From positions 1,742,714-1,756,271 of the forward strand of contig MU646309.1 in NCBI GenBank assembly GCA_026770585.1: a stretch of 13,558 nt of DNA. Direction: 5' to 3'. The stretch is from Baffinella frigidus (lineage: Eukaryota > Cryptophyceae > Cryptomonadales > Baffinellaceae). A program made the translations under genes and the position numbers. Below the pieces are notes generated by a model. The model was not told where the DNA came from. It saw only the letters and a list, made by a program, of their open reading frames with translations, and searched no databases. Below are positions 4,981-9,418 of this stretch, piece by piece (the stretch's first letter is position 1; the number at the start of each line of letters is the position of its first letter).

Positions 4981-5943
4981 GGGGAGAGAGATGTGTGGCA
5001 TGTTACTGTGGTTCTTGCTATGTTGGGCGGAAACCCCATGCCTAACATAGCATGAAAGTGGGATACTCAGTATCACTTGTATGCTATGTTAGGCATGGGT
5101 GTTCTGAACATCACGTTTATGCTATATTAGGCATGGGTTTCAGTCCAGTAATCTTCCGAAATCTCGTCCGCAGCCGGAGCTATCGCGGGAGGAGGTAGGT
5201 ACAGTCAACTGCTGTTCAGTCAACCGTCACCGTTTAGTCAACCGCCCCAACCCTGACAAATCTCGTTCGCAGCTGGAGCTATCGCGGGAGGAGGCAGTGC
5301 AGTACATGCAGGGCAAGATCCAGGAGTCGCTCGGCGCCCTCTTCCCCCAGGTCTCGTCCCCGGAACAGTCCATTTAAGCGCCAGTCACGTCCCTGGAACC
5401 GCCCCGTTTGTACCGGGGAGTGCTGTCACGTCCAAGAATTGTCCGTTGAAAAGAAGGGTGTGTGCCGGGGACTGCTGCCACGTCCCGGGAACCGTCCGTT
5501 GAAGCGCCAGTCACGTCCCCGGAACCGTCCGTTGAAAGAAAGGGTTTGTACCAGCGACTGATATCACGTCCCCCGAACCGCCTTTTTCCCCCCTCGAACT
5601 CGAACGCGAAAGAGAAGCGCTGGGGTACCTCGCTCGTGTGTCGGTGCATCCTCCACGGCCCCTTCAGGGGGGGGGGGGGCGTTGAAACGCACATCCGAAA
5701 GCAAAAATGCTTTCTCTGCAGATCCCTTCTACGGAACGGCGTGTCGTTGGCATATGTTGGGCGAAATTAAAACCTAAAGGACCTAAAGGGTGCTGCGGCA
5801 GGTTCCACCATCTTAGCATAAAACTCACGCCGAACCTAGCATAAAGGCGCAACTGAATTAGCGACCTTCTGAAGTTAAACTCCAAAATAAACTACCAGGT
5901 GGTCGACGTGGCGCACCGCTGGCGCCTCTTCTTCAAAACGTGA
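14..5943 (+). CDS. VPS34: Class III PI 3-kinase VPS34/PIK3C3, 3' part of gene, ten exons
   Basis: Exons at 14-64, 448-501, 730-773, 1503-1577, 1888-1969, 2267-2329, 3116-3169, 3825-3893, 5273-5350 and 5899-5943 join into one frame of 204 codons plus TGA. All nine introns start GT and end AG. VPS34 phosphorylates phosphatidylinositol to PI3P on endosomal and autophagic membranes, in a complex with VPS15 and Beclin/VPS30. Seen in order: hinge region (SLSEVLAQ), FVKSCAGYC, catalytic loop GDRHLDN (residues 61-67 of this fragment), HVDFEYILG (78-86), activation segment [24 protein letters not shown], the EEAVQYMQ helix and the [12 protein letters not shown] end. Order, spacing and stop position match the VPS34 C-terminus; class I PI3K and PI4K do not share these helices. 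The helical and C2 domains and the kinase N-lobe would lie to the left. Oddities: Glu in the DFG glycine position, a weak IPDI region, and many duplicated exon fragments in introns. Splice sites are inferred from homology. Confidence 0.93.
176..203. repeat. Short hairpin with CCTACGG/CCGTAGG arms
   Basis: Arms GACCCTACGG (176-185) and CCGTAGGGTC (194-203) are perfect reverse complements around an 8-nt loop. The same CCTACGG/CCGTAGG core recurs in several palindromes further right. Confidence 0.7.
350..437. repeat. Degenerate telomere-like array (CCCAAAA/CCCTAAA) in intron 1
   Basis: Units of CCCAAAA and CCCAAA grade into CCCTAAACCCTAGACCC just before the exon E2 acceptor. They are variants of the plant-type telomere unit, not an intact telomere. 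Confidence 0.85.
448..501 (+). CDS. VPS34: VPS34 exon E2
   Basis: This 54-nt phase-0 exon encodes 18 residues including [10 protein letters not shown]. It corresponds to the family stretch SIQNFFRKYAP that follows the AEVL segment. Acceptor GGGCAG|CAT, donor AAG|GTCAGA. Confidence 0.9.
505..600. repeat. TAAACCA heptamer array in intron 2
   Basis: Tandem (TAAACCA)n with TAAACAA, TAAACTA and TACACCA variants fills the 5' half of the 228-bp intron 2 (502-729). It is a one-base variant of the telomere heptamer. A homopolymer run of C and CCGGAACC/CCAGAACC repeats follow to about 663. Confidence 0.88.
730..773 (+). CDS. VPS34: VPS34 exon E3
   Basis: This 44-nt exon encodes [14 protein letters not shown] plus two bases of the next Gly codon. 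It matches the family stretch EVMDTYVKSCAG just before the catalytic loop. Acceptor CCGCAG|GTG; donor CCGG|GTGCGT at 774, phase 2. The split Gly is completed by the first base of E4. Confidence 0.93.
781..862 (-). repeat. Dispersed repeat, copy 1 (inverted relative to 3488-3556)
   Basis: Read on the minus strand, this contains CCCGGATT, TATCGCCCTGGTGCAAAACC and GTCGTGGGACTCG. The plus strand at 3488-3556 carries the same blocks in the same order with small indels. Both copies sit in VPS34 introns. Confidence 0.72.
899..1082. mobile_element. MITE-B copy 1, in VPS34 intron 3
   Basis: This 184-bp non-coding element has terminal inverted repeats beginning ACCACACGAGGCTATCCATG and a central palindrome (982-998 with 1007-1023) built on TGATCACGTTTCCGTAC. 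A nearly identical copy lies in the opposite orientation at 12190-12371. It has no coding capacity, so it would depend on a transposase elsewhere. No clear target-site duplication is visible. Confidence 0.9.
1387..1438 (+). pseudogene. Damaged duplicate of VPS34 exon E4 (catalytic loop)
   Basis: Located 116 bp upstream of E4 and highly similar to it, this copy has a good acceptor (GTCGCAG|G) and reads [17 protein letters not shown]. The catalytic-loop Arg of DRH is Cys, and similarity stops after DN. The nearest GT is at 1440, so splicing there shifts the frame into E5. Upstream intron sequence with TTAAGTTGAC motifs was duplicated with it. It is most likely a pseudo-exon. Confidence 0.85.
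1503..1577 (+). CDS. VPS34: VPS34 exon E4, catalytic loop GDRHLDN
   Basis: This 75-nt exon carries [17 protein letters not shown] and then LMLSTNG, the family's catalytic loop with Asp, Arg, His and Asn intact. It begins with the base that completes Gly and ends two bases into an Arg codon (phase 2). Acceptor TCTCAG|G, donor CCG|GTGCTC. It is chosen over the upstream copy because it keeps both the catalytic Arg and the frame into E5. Confidence 0.95.
1661..1778. mobile_element. MITE-like imperfect inverted repeat in intron 4
   Basis: The left arm reads GGGTTTGCACATCTGTAGAC and the right arm, reverse-complemented, reads GGGTTTCGCATCTGTAGGCC. The inner AAAACAA/TTGTTTT and CCAAAC/GTTTG stretches also pair. 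It is non-coding. The assignment as a mobile element rests only on the terminal inverted repeats. Confidence 0.55.
1834..1876. repeat. Hairpin next to the E5 acceptor
   Basis: Arms GGCAAAAGTTGAC (1834-1846) and GTCGACTTTTGCC (1864-1876) pair with one mismatch around GGTACC. The acceptor AG follows at 1886-1887. Confidence 0.75.
1888..1969 (+). CDS. VPS34: VPS34 exon E5, metal-binding motif and activation segment
   Basis: This 82-nt exon encodes [20 protein letters not shown] and then MKLSEQM. It matches the family block [23 protein letters not shown]. The metal-binding Asp and Phe are present, but the next residue is Glu (GAG, 1907-1909) where animals and yeast have Gly. By memory, plant VPS34 has Ala there, so the position may tolerate change. 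The substrate-binding DPKP segment is intact. Acceptor CGCGCAG|G, donor ATG|GTGCAC, phase 0. Confidence 0.95.
1970..2266. repeat. VPS34 intron 5, made almost wholly of telomere-like heptamers
   Basis: The 297-bp intron opens GTGCACCCCTAAACC and runs through CCATAAA, CCCTAAA, CCCTAGA, CACTAAA and related heptamers to its acceptor ACTTAG. Apart from the terminal dinucleotides there is little non-repeat sequence. It is a rare case of an intron with essentially telomere-derived content. Confidence 0.9.
2267..2329 (+). CDS. VPS34: VPS34 exon E6
   Basis: This 63-nt phase-0 exon encodes [20 protein letters not shown] and then K. It aligns with the family stretch MVEGMGG...YxxFRKxC after the activation segment. 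Acceptor ACTTAG|GTG, donor AAG|GTACCC. Confidence 0.92.
2421..2439. repeat. Small hairpin with CCTACCG/CGGTAGG core
   Basis: CCTACCG (2421-2427) pairs with CGGTAGG (2433-2439) across a 5-nt loop. The same core occurs in palindromes at 9498-9510, 11257-11341 and 11931-11982. Confidence 0.65.
2678..2696 (+). pseudogene. Decoy copy 1 of the E7 exon head
   Basis: GGAGCAAG then CCTACCTGTTCGTCC matches the true junction GGAGCAGG, CCTATCTGATCCTTCG. The acceptor is degraded from CAG to AAG and similarity to the exon is lost after about 18 bases. Confidence 0.65.
2877..2896 (+). pseudogene. Decoy copy 2 of the E7 exon head, acceptor intact
   Basis: GGAGCAG|ACATACCTGTTCGTCC keeps a CAG acceptor but diverges from E7 within about 20 bases. 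Splicing here would replace the AYLILRKSA helix with unrelated sequence. Confidence 0.65.
3006..3073. mobile_element. 68-bp palindromic insertion in the last intron 6 unit
   Basis: Perfect 15-bp inverted termini GACGTAAAAACTAGT (3006-3020) and its complement (3059-3073) enclose a second inverted core, TTGCCTAGG/CCTAGGCGA. Neighbouring units of the array lack it, so it inserted after the array formed. Confidence 0.75.
3116..3169 (+). CDS. VPS34: VPS34 exon E7
   Basis: This 54-nt phase-0 exon encodes [18 protein letters not shown]. It matches the C-lobe helix that I recall in plants as AYNILRKSxNLILNLF. Acceptor GAGCAG|GCC, donor TTG|GTGACC. The donor and the last nine exon bases lie inside a 19-bp direct repeat whose second copy is at 3340-3358. 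Confidence 0.9.
3161..3179. repeat. 19-bp direct repeat, left copy, spanning the E7 donor
   Basis: CTCGACTTGGTGACCCCCC is repeated exactly at 3340-3358. The two copies bracket the telomere array at about 3180-3336. Confidence 0.9.
3180..3336. repeat. Interstitial telomere array (CCCTAAA) in intron 7
   Basis: Degenerate CCCTGAA/CCTTAA units (about 3183-3235) are followed by nearly pure CCCTAAA to 3336, lying just inside the E7 donor. The flanking 19-bp direct repeats resemble a target-site duplication or a break filled by telomerase. Confidence 0.95.
3488..3556 (+). repeat. Dispersed repeat, copy 2 (plus orientation)
   Basis: This contains CCCGGATTAG, ATCGCCCTGGTGCAAAACC and CCCACGAGGGTCCC, matching the reverse complement of 781-862 with small indels. 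GGTTGACTAGAC follows. Confidence 0.7.
3594..3823. repeat. CT/CA microsatellite cluster up to the E8 acceptor
   Basis: (CT)n and (CA)n runs alternate with a repeated GTGTTGGTG...ACA(A/C)GCCTCTC unit. The final (CT)n run abuts the CAG acceptor of E8 and so acts as its polypyrimidine tract. Confidence 0.9.
3825..3893 (+). CDS. VPS34: VPS34 exon E8
   Basis: This 69-nt phase-0 exon encodes 23 residues, [12 protein letters not shown] then [11 protein letters not shown]. It sits where the family has MVDANIPDIALEPDKTVxKVQDKFR. Length is right, and the final DRFQ aligns with DKFR, but the IPDI motif is not kept. Acceptor (CT)n CAG|GTG, donor CAG|GTGCAC. The call rests on position, frame and splice sites more than identity. 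Confidence 0.82.
3935..3985 (-). repeat. GTTGAC-family dispersed repeat, copy in intron 8
   Basis: CTCCAAAGTTG, CCACACACCCCGCATGTC and AACTTAAGAATAGTCTG match the blocks at 13101-13158 in the same order. They match the reverse complements of about 10850-10893 and 11091-11138. Confidence 0.7.
4004..4048 (+). pseudogene. Partial duplicate of VPS34 exon E8 (3' half)
   Basis: The copy lies 155 bp downstream of the true exon and matches 3849-3893 at most positions. It keeps CTCATCGCTGACCGCTT exactly. It has lost the acceptor, and the CAG|GT donor is replaced by CAC|GA, so it cannot splice as E8 does. Confidence 0.8.
4457..4524. repeat. TATC and TA microsatellite
   Basis: (TATC)n grades into (TA)n with two TTTA interruptions. 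A C-rich run follows at 4530-4550. Confidence 0.95.
4553..4583 (+). pseudogene. E9 junction decoy 1
   Basis: TTCGCAAC then TGGAGCTATCTCGGAAGGAG copies the E9 acceptor and its first codons (LELSRKE). The acceptor AG is changed to AA. Confidence 0.75.
4665..4702 (+). pseudogene. E9 junction decoy 2
   Basis: TTCGCGGC then TGGAGCTATCTCGGAAGGAG reads LELSRKE. The acceptor is changed from CAG to CGG. It shares AAGGAG with decoy 1, so the two are closer to each other than to E9. Confidence 0.75.
4812..4902 (+). pseudogene. E9 junction decoy 3, acceptor and 15 codons intact
   Basis: Forty bases of intron plus the exon head are nearly identical to 5233-5320. The CAG acceptor (4852-4854) is intact. 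It reads [15 protein letters not shown] and then runs into the GA microsatellite. The frame stays open as Arg-Glu repeats to TGA at 5053-5055, so use of this site would replace the normal C-terminus. Confidence 0.85.
4903..4991. repeat. GA microsatellite
   Basis: (GA)n with GGGA and AAAG interruptions. It yields Arg-Glu repeats on the plus strand and Ser-Leu repeats on the minus strand; neither suggests a gene by itself. Confidence 0.95.
5034..5144. repeat. Inverted plus direct repeat around CATGCCTAACATAGCAT
   Basis: CCCATGCCTAACATAGCATG (5036-5055) is inverted at about 5081-5099. A second copy in that orientation (ATGCTATATTAGGCATGGG) lies at about 5119-5137. The cluster lies between E9 decoys 3 and 4. 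Confidence 0.8.
5171..5204 (+). pseudogene. E9 junction decoy 4, micro-exon-like
   Basis: CAG then CCGGAGCTATCGCGGGAGGAG reads PELSREE over 21 in-frame bases and is followed at once by GTAGGT, a textbook donor. It could be a 7-codon cassette before E9, but more likely is another degraded duplicate. Confidence 0.7.
5273..5350 (+). CDS. VPS34: VPS34 exon E9
   Basis: This 78-nt phase-0 exon encodes 26 residues, [15 protein letters not shown] then [11 protein letters not shown]. It matches [20 protein letters not shown] in the family very well. Acceptor TTCGCAG|CTG, donor CAG|GTCTCG. Of the five copies of this junction it is the only one that reads through the whole helix to a donor in phase with E10. 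Confidence 0.95.
5351..5582. repeat. Tandem repeat starting exactly at the intron 9 donor
   Basis: Units based on GTCACGTCCCCGGAACCGTC then CGTTGAA begin at about 5351, 5384, 5425, 5477, 5510 and 5563. Spacing is 33, 41, 52, 33 and 53 bp. Two unit types are mixed: short ones ending AAGCGCCA and long ones containing AGGGTTTGTACC. The first unit includes the splice donor. Confidence 0.85.
5583..5898 (+). other. 3' part of VPS34 intron 9
   Basis: This stretch holds a G run (5668-5679) and AACCTAAAGG/CCTAAAGG and AGCATAAA-type short repeats. I see no exon. The acceptor is CTACCAG at 5892-5898. Confidence 0.6.
5899..5943 (+). CDS. VPS34: VPS34 terminal exon E10 and stop
   Basis: This exon encodes [14 protein letters not shown] and TGA. 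It corresponds to the final amphipathic helix, about VVEQIHKFAQYWRK in animals and with HRW in plants by memory. Acceptor CTACCAG|GTG. In the VPS34 family this C-terminal helix is needed for lipid-kinase activity on membranes. The conserved terminal Trp is replaced by Phe. Confidence 0.9.
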   Translation: MVDVAHRWRLFFKT

Positions 5944-6417
5944 TCGAAACCTGGTCGCGTCCGAAATCACAGACGCGATCACGGACGCGATCTCCGAAAT
6001 CGCCCGATTTCGCATTAGCTTCGTGGCCCGCCCTTGGGCCGTATTTCGCGCGAGATGGTGCCTCTTCGGGGTGGACCGATCTGGATCGTGAAGTAAATTA
6101 TATTTTGCGGAATCGGCGCACAACCTTGCACGAGTACAGGGGTGATTTGCGAAGGAGAAGACACTCGTCCCTACGGTGGTCATAGGCTCCAAGGAATCGT
6201 CCTGGCATGGGCCCCTAGCGCGGTGCGTGTCCTTGTTCGCAAGTAACCTCTGTATGTACATGAGGGGTTTCTTGGCGCTCCGCGGGCAGGCGATTTGTTG
6301 GCAGAGTGCTGGGGAAAGCACTGTTCATTCATGATCGAACAAGGCCGGGAGAAAAGCAGATTCGGTGCAAGAAGACCCTACAGTATGTCAGAAACCGAAG
6401 TACCACAGAGAAAAAAG

Positions 6418-6460
6418 GTCTTTTATTACGGATCGAACCCAACATGGCCATCATGTATTC
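6418..6460 (+). repeat. Dispersed repeat shared with VPS34 intron 8
   Basis: TATTACGGATCGAACCCAAC then ATGGCCATCATGT matches the reverse complement of 4738-4772 with few changes. The flanks do not match. Confidence 0.7.
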
Positions 6461-6857
6461 CTTCCGTGACGGGCGTGTCCGTCTAGGACCCAGAGGGGTA
6501 TTTAGAGAGATTGGTATTTTATTGCCGAACAACTAGCGCCAGCACCGCACCTCGCACGCCCCGTAGGACGTGCTGCCCTTACGCATATGTGCTAATTACT
6601 GTGCTCCATGTCAGCCGCTCTTGCGAGCTTTTCCCGGATGGATTCGAACTCCACCTCCTACCGGAGGGGTATTTAGGAGAACCAAAACGCAGGCCCGCCT
6701 GCGGGCTTCTATCTACATGTAAGAGGGTGCACGATTAACTTCGTGTATCAGAGTGTCCAGTGTGGGACCCAGTTTTCGAGAAACCGCAGAAGCTTTCTGC
6801 TGCCTCCCCACACTTCGGACCAGGCGAAGGACGGCGACGGCACAGTTCCTTATGGTG

Positions 6858-6876
6858 CTGGTCAAATTTTGACCAG
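6858..6876. promoter_or_regulatory. 19-bp palindrome upstream of the DUF952 gene
   Basis: CTGGTCAAATTTTGACCAG is a near-perfect palindrome ending 47 bp before the start codon. It could be a dimer-binding site or only a remnant of a repeat. No factor is implied. Confidence 0.35.
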
Positions 6877-6923
6877 TCCGCGAAAAAAAACCACATCTAA
6901 AGCAGTCGCAAAGGGCTAGTGGG

Positions 6924-7334
6924 ATGGCAAGCATCCACGACGCAGGCACGCCGGATCTGATCTACCACGTGGTGCAGGTGTCCGTGTGGAACAGTGCCAC
7001 CGAGACCGGGACCGAGTACTTTCCTCCCACGTACGCGAGCGATGGCTTCATCCACGCCACCCACGATGGCTCCCTCTTAATCCCAGTGTTGAACCACTTC
7101 TACACGGAGATCAAGGACGACTTTCTCTGCCTCGAGCTGGATTGCAAAACGCTCACGAGCCCTGTCAAGATGGAAGCTCCGGCACCAGTTGGGGACAAGG
7201 CAGCGCATGACAGCCCGGTCCCCCAGATGTTCCCGCATATTTATGGGGGAATCGCCCCCCTCAGCTGTGTTACGCGCAAACTCCCGGTGCGGCGGTCAGA
7301 GGACGGGACGTTCCTGCTGGTCGAGGGGTTGTAA
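6924..7334 (+). CDS. DUF952 family protein, 136 aa, intronless
   Basis: The frame is intact from ATG to TAA. It has the family layout: YHVV at residues 14-17, a W eight residues after Y14, GFIHAT at 41-46, a helix ending NHFY (57-60), the LxLELD strand (68-73) followed by SPVKME, then FPHIYG at 103-108, and IAPLSCVTRKLPV before DGTFL. These match DUF952 (PF06108), small stand-alone proteins usually 100-130 residues long. It has no signal peptide or membrane segment, so it is probably cytosolic. Function is unsettled. A link to ADP-ribosyltransferase-like folds has been proposed as far as I recall, and the conserved His and Tyr would fit, but this is unverified. The start is the first Met and leaves 13 residues before the domain. 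Its neighbours give no functional hint; it stands alone between VPS34 and repeats. Confidence 0.88.
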   Translation: MASIHDAGTPDLIYHVVQVSVWNSATETGTEYFPPTYASDGFIHATHDGSLLIPVLNHFYTEIKDDFLCLELDCKTLTSPVKMEAPAPVGDKAAHDSPVPQMFPHIYGGIAPLSCVTRKLPVRRSEDGTFLLVEGL

Positions 7335-7594
7335 GCCGTGAAGGGGGGGGCTGGGTTCGCAGCCCCGTGCGTCCAATGTGGGGGGGGTTGGGCGTGGGCG
7401 AGAAGCGTGGGGGGAACCGCGCGAGTTTCGCGAGGGGGGTCACCCCGAGCCAAACCCTCTGCCAACAGGGCGTGCCCGGTGGGGGCTAGAGAGGGAGCAA
7501 CCAGGAAGGTGCGGCGCAACCGGCCTGCAGGGGTACCTCAATAAAACGGTCTGCAGGGGTGTCTCAATTCCCCATCTTAGGACCACCGCACGGC
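7335..7594. other. G-rich stretch after DUF952 with MITE-A terminal fragments
   Basis: Multiple G runs lie at 7340-7445. Two fragments resembling the MITE-A terminus occur at 7524-7539 (CCTGCAGGGGTACCTC) and 7551-7565 (CTGCAGGGGTGTCTC). No gene is seen; the DUF952 3' UTR would lie here. Confidence 0.6.
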
Positions 7595-7722
7595 CCTACA
7601 GGGGTACCTCGCTCATAAGACAGCGCCCCCCCCTAGGACCCTACAGTAAGCCTATGCCGCAGGTCCTATGATGGTCCTAGGGGGGGGGGGTGGCTTTCTC
7701 ATGAGCGAGGTACTCCTGTAGG
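7595..7722. mobile_element. MITE-A copy 1
   Basis: The termini are CCTACAGGGGTACCTCGCTC and its near-perfect complement ending CCTGTAGG. The inner arms carry GCGCCCCCCC/GGGGGGG and CCTAGGACC/GGTCCTAGG. It is about 128 bp and non-coding. Minus-strand reading of the terminus yields MSEVPL-type peptides. Confidence 0.88.
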
Positions 7723-7737
7723 TTTCGGCCTGCTTTT

Positions 7738-7876
7738 ATCTCCACAGAAGTATCAATTAATTGCGTTTGGCGTGACGAATTTTACTACACAAATGCTCTA
7801 CTACTACTTTTGAGAGCAAATCGTGTAATAATTTTCGTTGCCCAAACGCAATTAATCAATAATTTCATAGAGATTA
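7738..7876. mobile_element. MITE-C, AT-rich inverted-repeat element
   Basis: Perfect 15-bp arms ATTAATTGCGTTTGG (7756-7770) and complement (7842-7856) lie within longer imperfect arms from about 7738 to 7876. The inner arms continue as CGAA.TTT.CTACAC and AGAGCA. It is clearly more AT-rich than its surroundings. Confidence 0.75.
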
Positions 7877-7984
7877 GATTACATGCTAGTGTCTCCTCCA
7901 CCAGCGGATCTCGAGGATCGTCTTGAATTCATTCCATAGGACCCTGCATTATGACATCCCTAGCTAGGAACCTGGGGTCGTACT
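7877..7984. other. Spacer between MITE-C and MITE-A copy 2
   Basis: No feature recognised here. Confidence 0.5.
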
Positions 7985-8110
7985 ACATAGAGGGGTACCT
8001 GGCTCATAAGAAACCGCCCCCTCCTAGGACCCTACAGTAGGAACGTGCCTAGGGCCCTATGGCGGTCCTAGGGGGGGGGGCGGTTTCTTATGAGCGAGGT
8101 ACCCCTGTAG
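7985..8110. mobile_element. MITE-A copy 2
   Basis: The left terminus is AGGGGTACCTGGCTCATAAG and the right end is TTATGAGCGAGGTACCCCTG. The central CCTAGGACCCTACAGTAGG is shared with copy 1. Arms pair through AAACCGCCCCC/GGGGGCGGTTT. Confidence 0.9.
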
Positions 8111-8379
8111 GGGATCACTTGCCGGCTGCGACACACACGTTCAAGTACACTTTCTTGCATGTGCGCGGGAAGCCAGTGTGCGTGGGAAGCGACGTCGTGA
8201 GACAGAAAGCGTGCTAGGAACACGCAAGGCAGTCACGACCGACCGTCTGGCTTCGGCGCCGTTCACAAGCCTGCCGGCGGGGCTGTTCCAGGAGACCCTA
8301 AAACCTAAACCCTCCGTTTCGCGGTCTGTCTCTTTTCGCACGTACCGTGCAGAGTTGTGAAACGTATCTCTTGTAAGGT
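8111..8379. other. Spacer without a recognised gene
   Basis: This stretch holds short repeats of GTGCG(C/T)GGGAAG around 8161-8188 and a lone CCTAAAACCTAAACCC remnant at about 8296. An ORF of roughly 90 codons on the minus strand shows no family motif. Confidence 0.5.
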
Positions 8380-8502
8380 GTACAGGGATACCTTGCTCAT
8401 AAGAAAGCGCCTCCACCTACCACCCTACAGTAGGCCTGTGCCTTGGTCGCTTGGTGGTCCTGGGGGGGGGGGCGCTTTCTTATGAGCTAGGTACCCATGT
8501 AG
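8380..8502. mobile_element. MITE-A copy 3
   Basis: The termini are TACAGGGATACCTTGCTCAT and the complement of TACATGGGTACCTAGCTCAT. The inner GAAAGCGCC/GGCGCTTTC pair. The centre has diverged (CACCTACCACCCTACAGTAG). Confidence 0.85.
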
Positions 8503-8605
8503 GGGTTCGTGTGTACGGACGAGGTTAAAGGGTGCGGGGTGTAAGGTGCAGGGTGTCACACGGTGGGCTTTCAAGACTTCCTCGAAGGCCTCGCCCAGTG
8601 ATTGA

Positions 8606-8704
8606 TACAGGGGTACCTCGCCCATGAGAAAGCGCCCCCTTTCCCTGTACCACCACAGGGCCCTAGGCATGGGCCCACTGTAGGGTCCCAGGGGGTGGCG
8701 GCGT
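8606..8704. mobile_element. MITE-A copy 4, right end missing
   Basis: It starts TACAGGGGTACCTCGCCCAT with GAAAGCGCCCCC and the CCCTAGGCATGGG centre. It breaks off after CCCAGGGGGTGGCG, so the right terminus is lost where a CACACGGTGGGC repeat begins. Confidence 0.8.
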
Positions 8705-9418
8705 GATACACTCTGGAAGTCAACCGTGTGGTGGCGCAGTGATACACCACACGGTGGGCGTCCGAGACCAGACAGCCGGTCGAAATTCCAAGCCCACCGT
8801 GTGATGTATTGGTTGGCCTAGCGCTAAATGTACACCGCACTGTGGGCTTCCACAACGAAAACAATGGGCATAGGGTCCCAGAACGGGTTGGGACCGTCTT
8901 GGAGAGGTGCGCCTGTGGAGGGTAGAGTACATGTTGCTATAGGAGGTTTGGTCGGCCTGGCACTGAAGGTACATTTAACTCAAGCCAGGGGCACTCTCTC
9001 GATGGAACCACAACAATATGCACGCCGCGCGTAGCAATAGCTTTACACTCGTTCCACATCAGGCCCTACTAAACTTTACGTAGTTGACTTAGCCCGGGGC
9101 TTTAAGTTGACATTCAAAATCTGTGGACCCTCGCGGATCTTTTTCCATGGGGGCCGTGAGGACGCGACACAGCGCCCTCGCCGTTCTCTGTGGAGGGTAG
9201 AGTACATGTATGTTTTTTGACGTTGATGATGGGGCGAGGATCGATGGGGTTCGGCGGCGGGTTACAAAGAGGATGGAGAGGAGAGAGGAGAAAGAGCGAG
9301 AAGCGCGGAGCGCGGGGAGAGGAGAGAGAGGTGTACTTTCATTAAACAATGTATTTTCGTTAAACGCGGCCCCGCTCCACCATAAATAACTCCAGCGCCC
9401 CACTCCGGAAAGCTTCCA
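8705..9418. other. Repeat-bearing spacer without a recognised gene
   Basis: CACACGGTGGGC-type motifs recur in both orientations (about 8549, 8749, 8797, 8834). TGTGGAGGGTAGAGTACATG occurs twice (about 8915 and 9190). A TTTAAGTTGACATTC motif is at 9101. A purine-rich GA tract spans 9270-9330 and a TTTCATTAAACAATG/TTTTCGTTAAACGCG near-duplicate lies at about 9339-9368. No exon recognised. Confidence 0.6.

Larger units (their letters stand above)
3894..5272 (+). other. VPS34 intron 8 (1379 bp)
   Basis: This is the largest intron. It holds a GTTGAC-family repeat (about 3935-3985), a partial E8 duplicate (4004-4048), TATC/TA and GA microsatellites, an inverted/direct repeat set (5034-5144), and several copies of the E9 junction. 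The stretch 4049-4452 shows little beyond a small hairpin at about 4243-4259. Confidence 0.8.
5944..6923. other. Intergenic region between VPS34 and the DUF952 gene
   Basis: This is about 980 bp with no recognised gene. Seen: GACGCGATC repeats at 5969-5999, a repeat copy around 6418-6460, GGGGTATTTAG(G/A)GAGA twice (about 6495 and 6667), a GC hairpin at 6693-6706 and a palindrome at 6858-6876. It should contain the VPS34 3' UTR and the DUF952 promoter, but no poly(A) signal or TATA box stands out. Confidence 0.6.

Noticed and set aside
4651-5055. ORF with Arg-Glu repeats as an independent gene
   Set aside because: It is explained by an E9 duplicate running into a GA microsatellite inside a VPS34 intron. 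The antisense Ser-Leu ORFs are likewise repeat artefacts.
6563-6662. tRNA-like fold: GTAGGAC/CTCCTAC ends and a TGGA-TTCGAAC-TCCA arm
   Set aside because: It is 100 nt long and lacks T at position 8, a D-arm box and a clear anticodon arm; the acceptor stem match uses the CGTAGGA motif common in this window.
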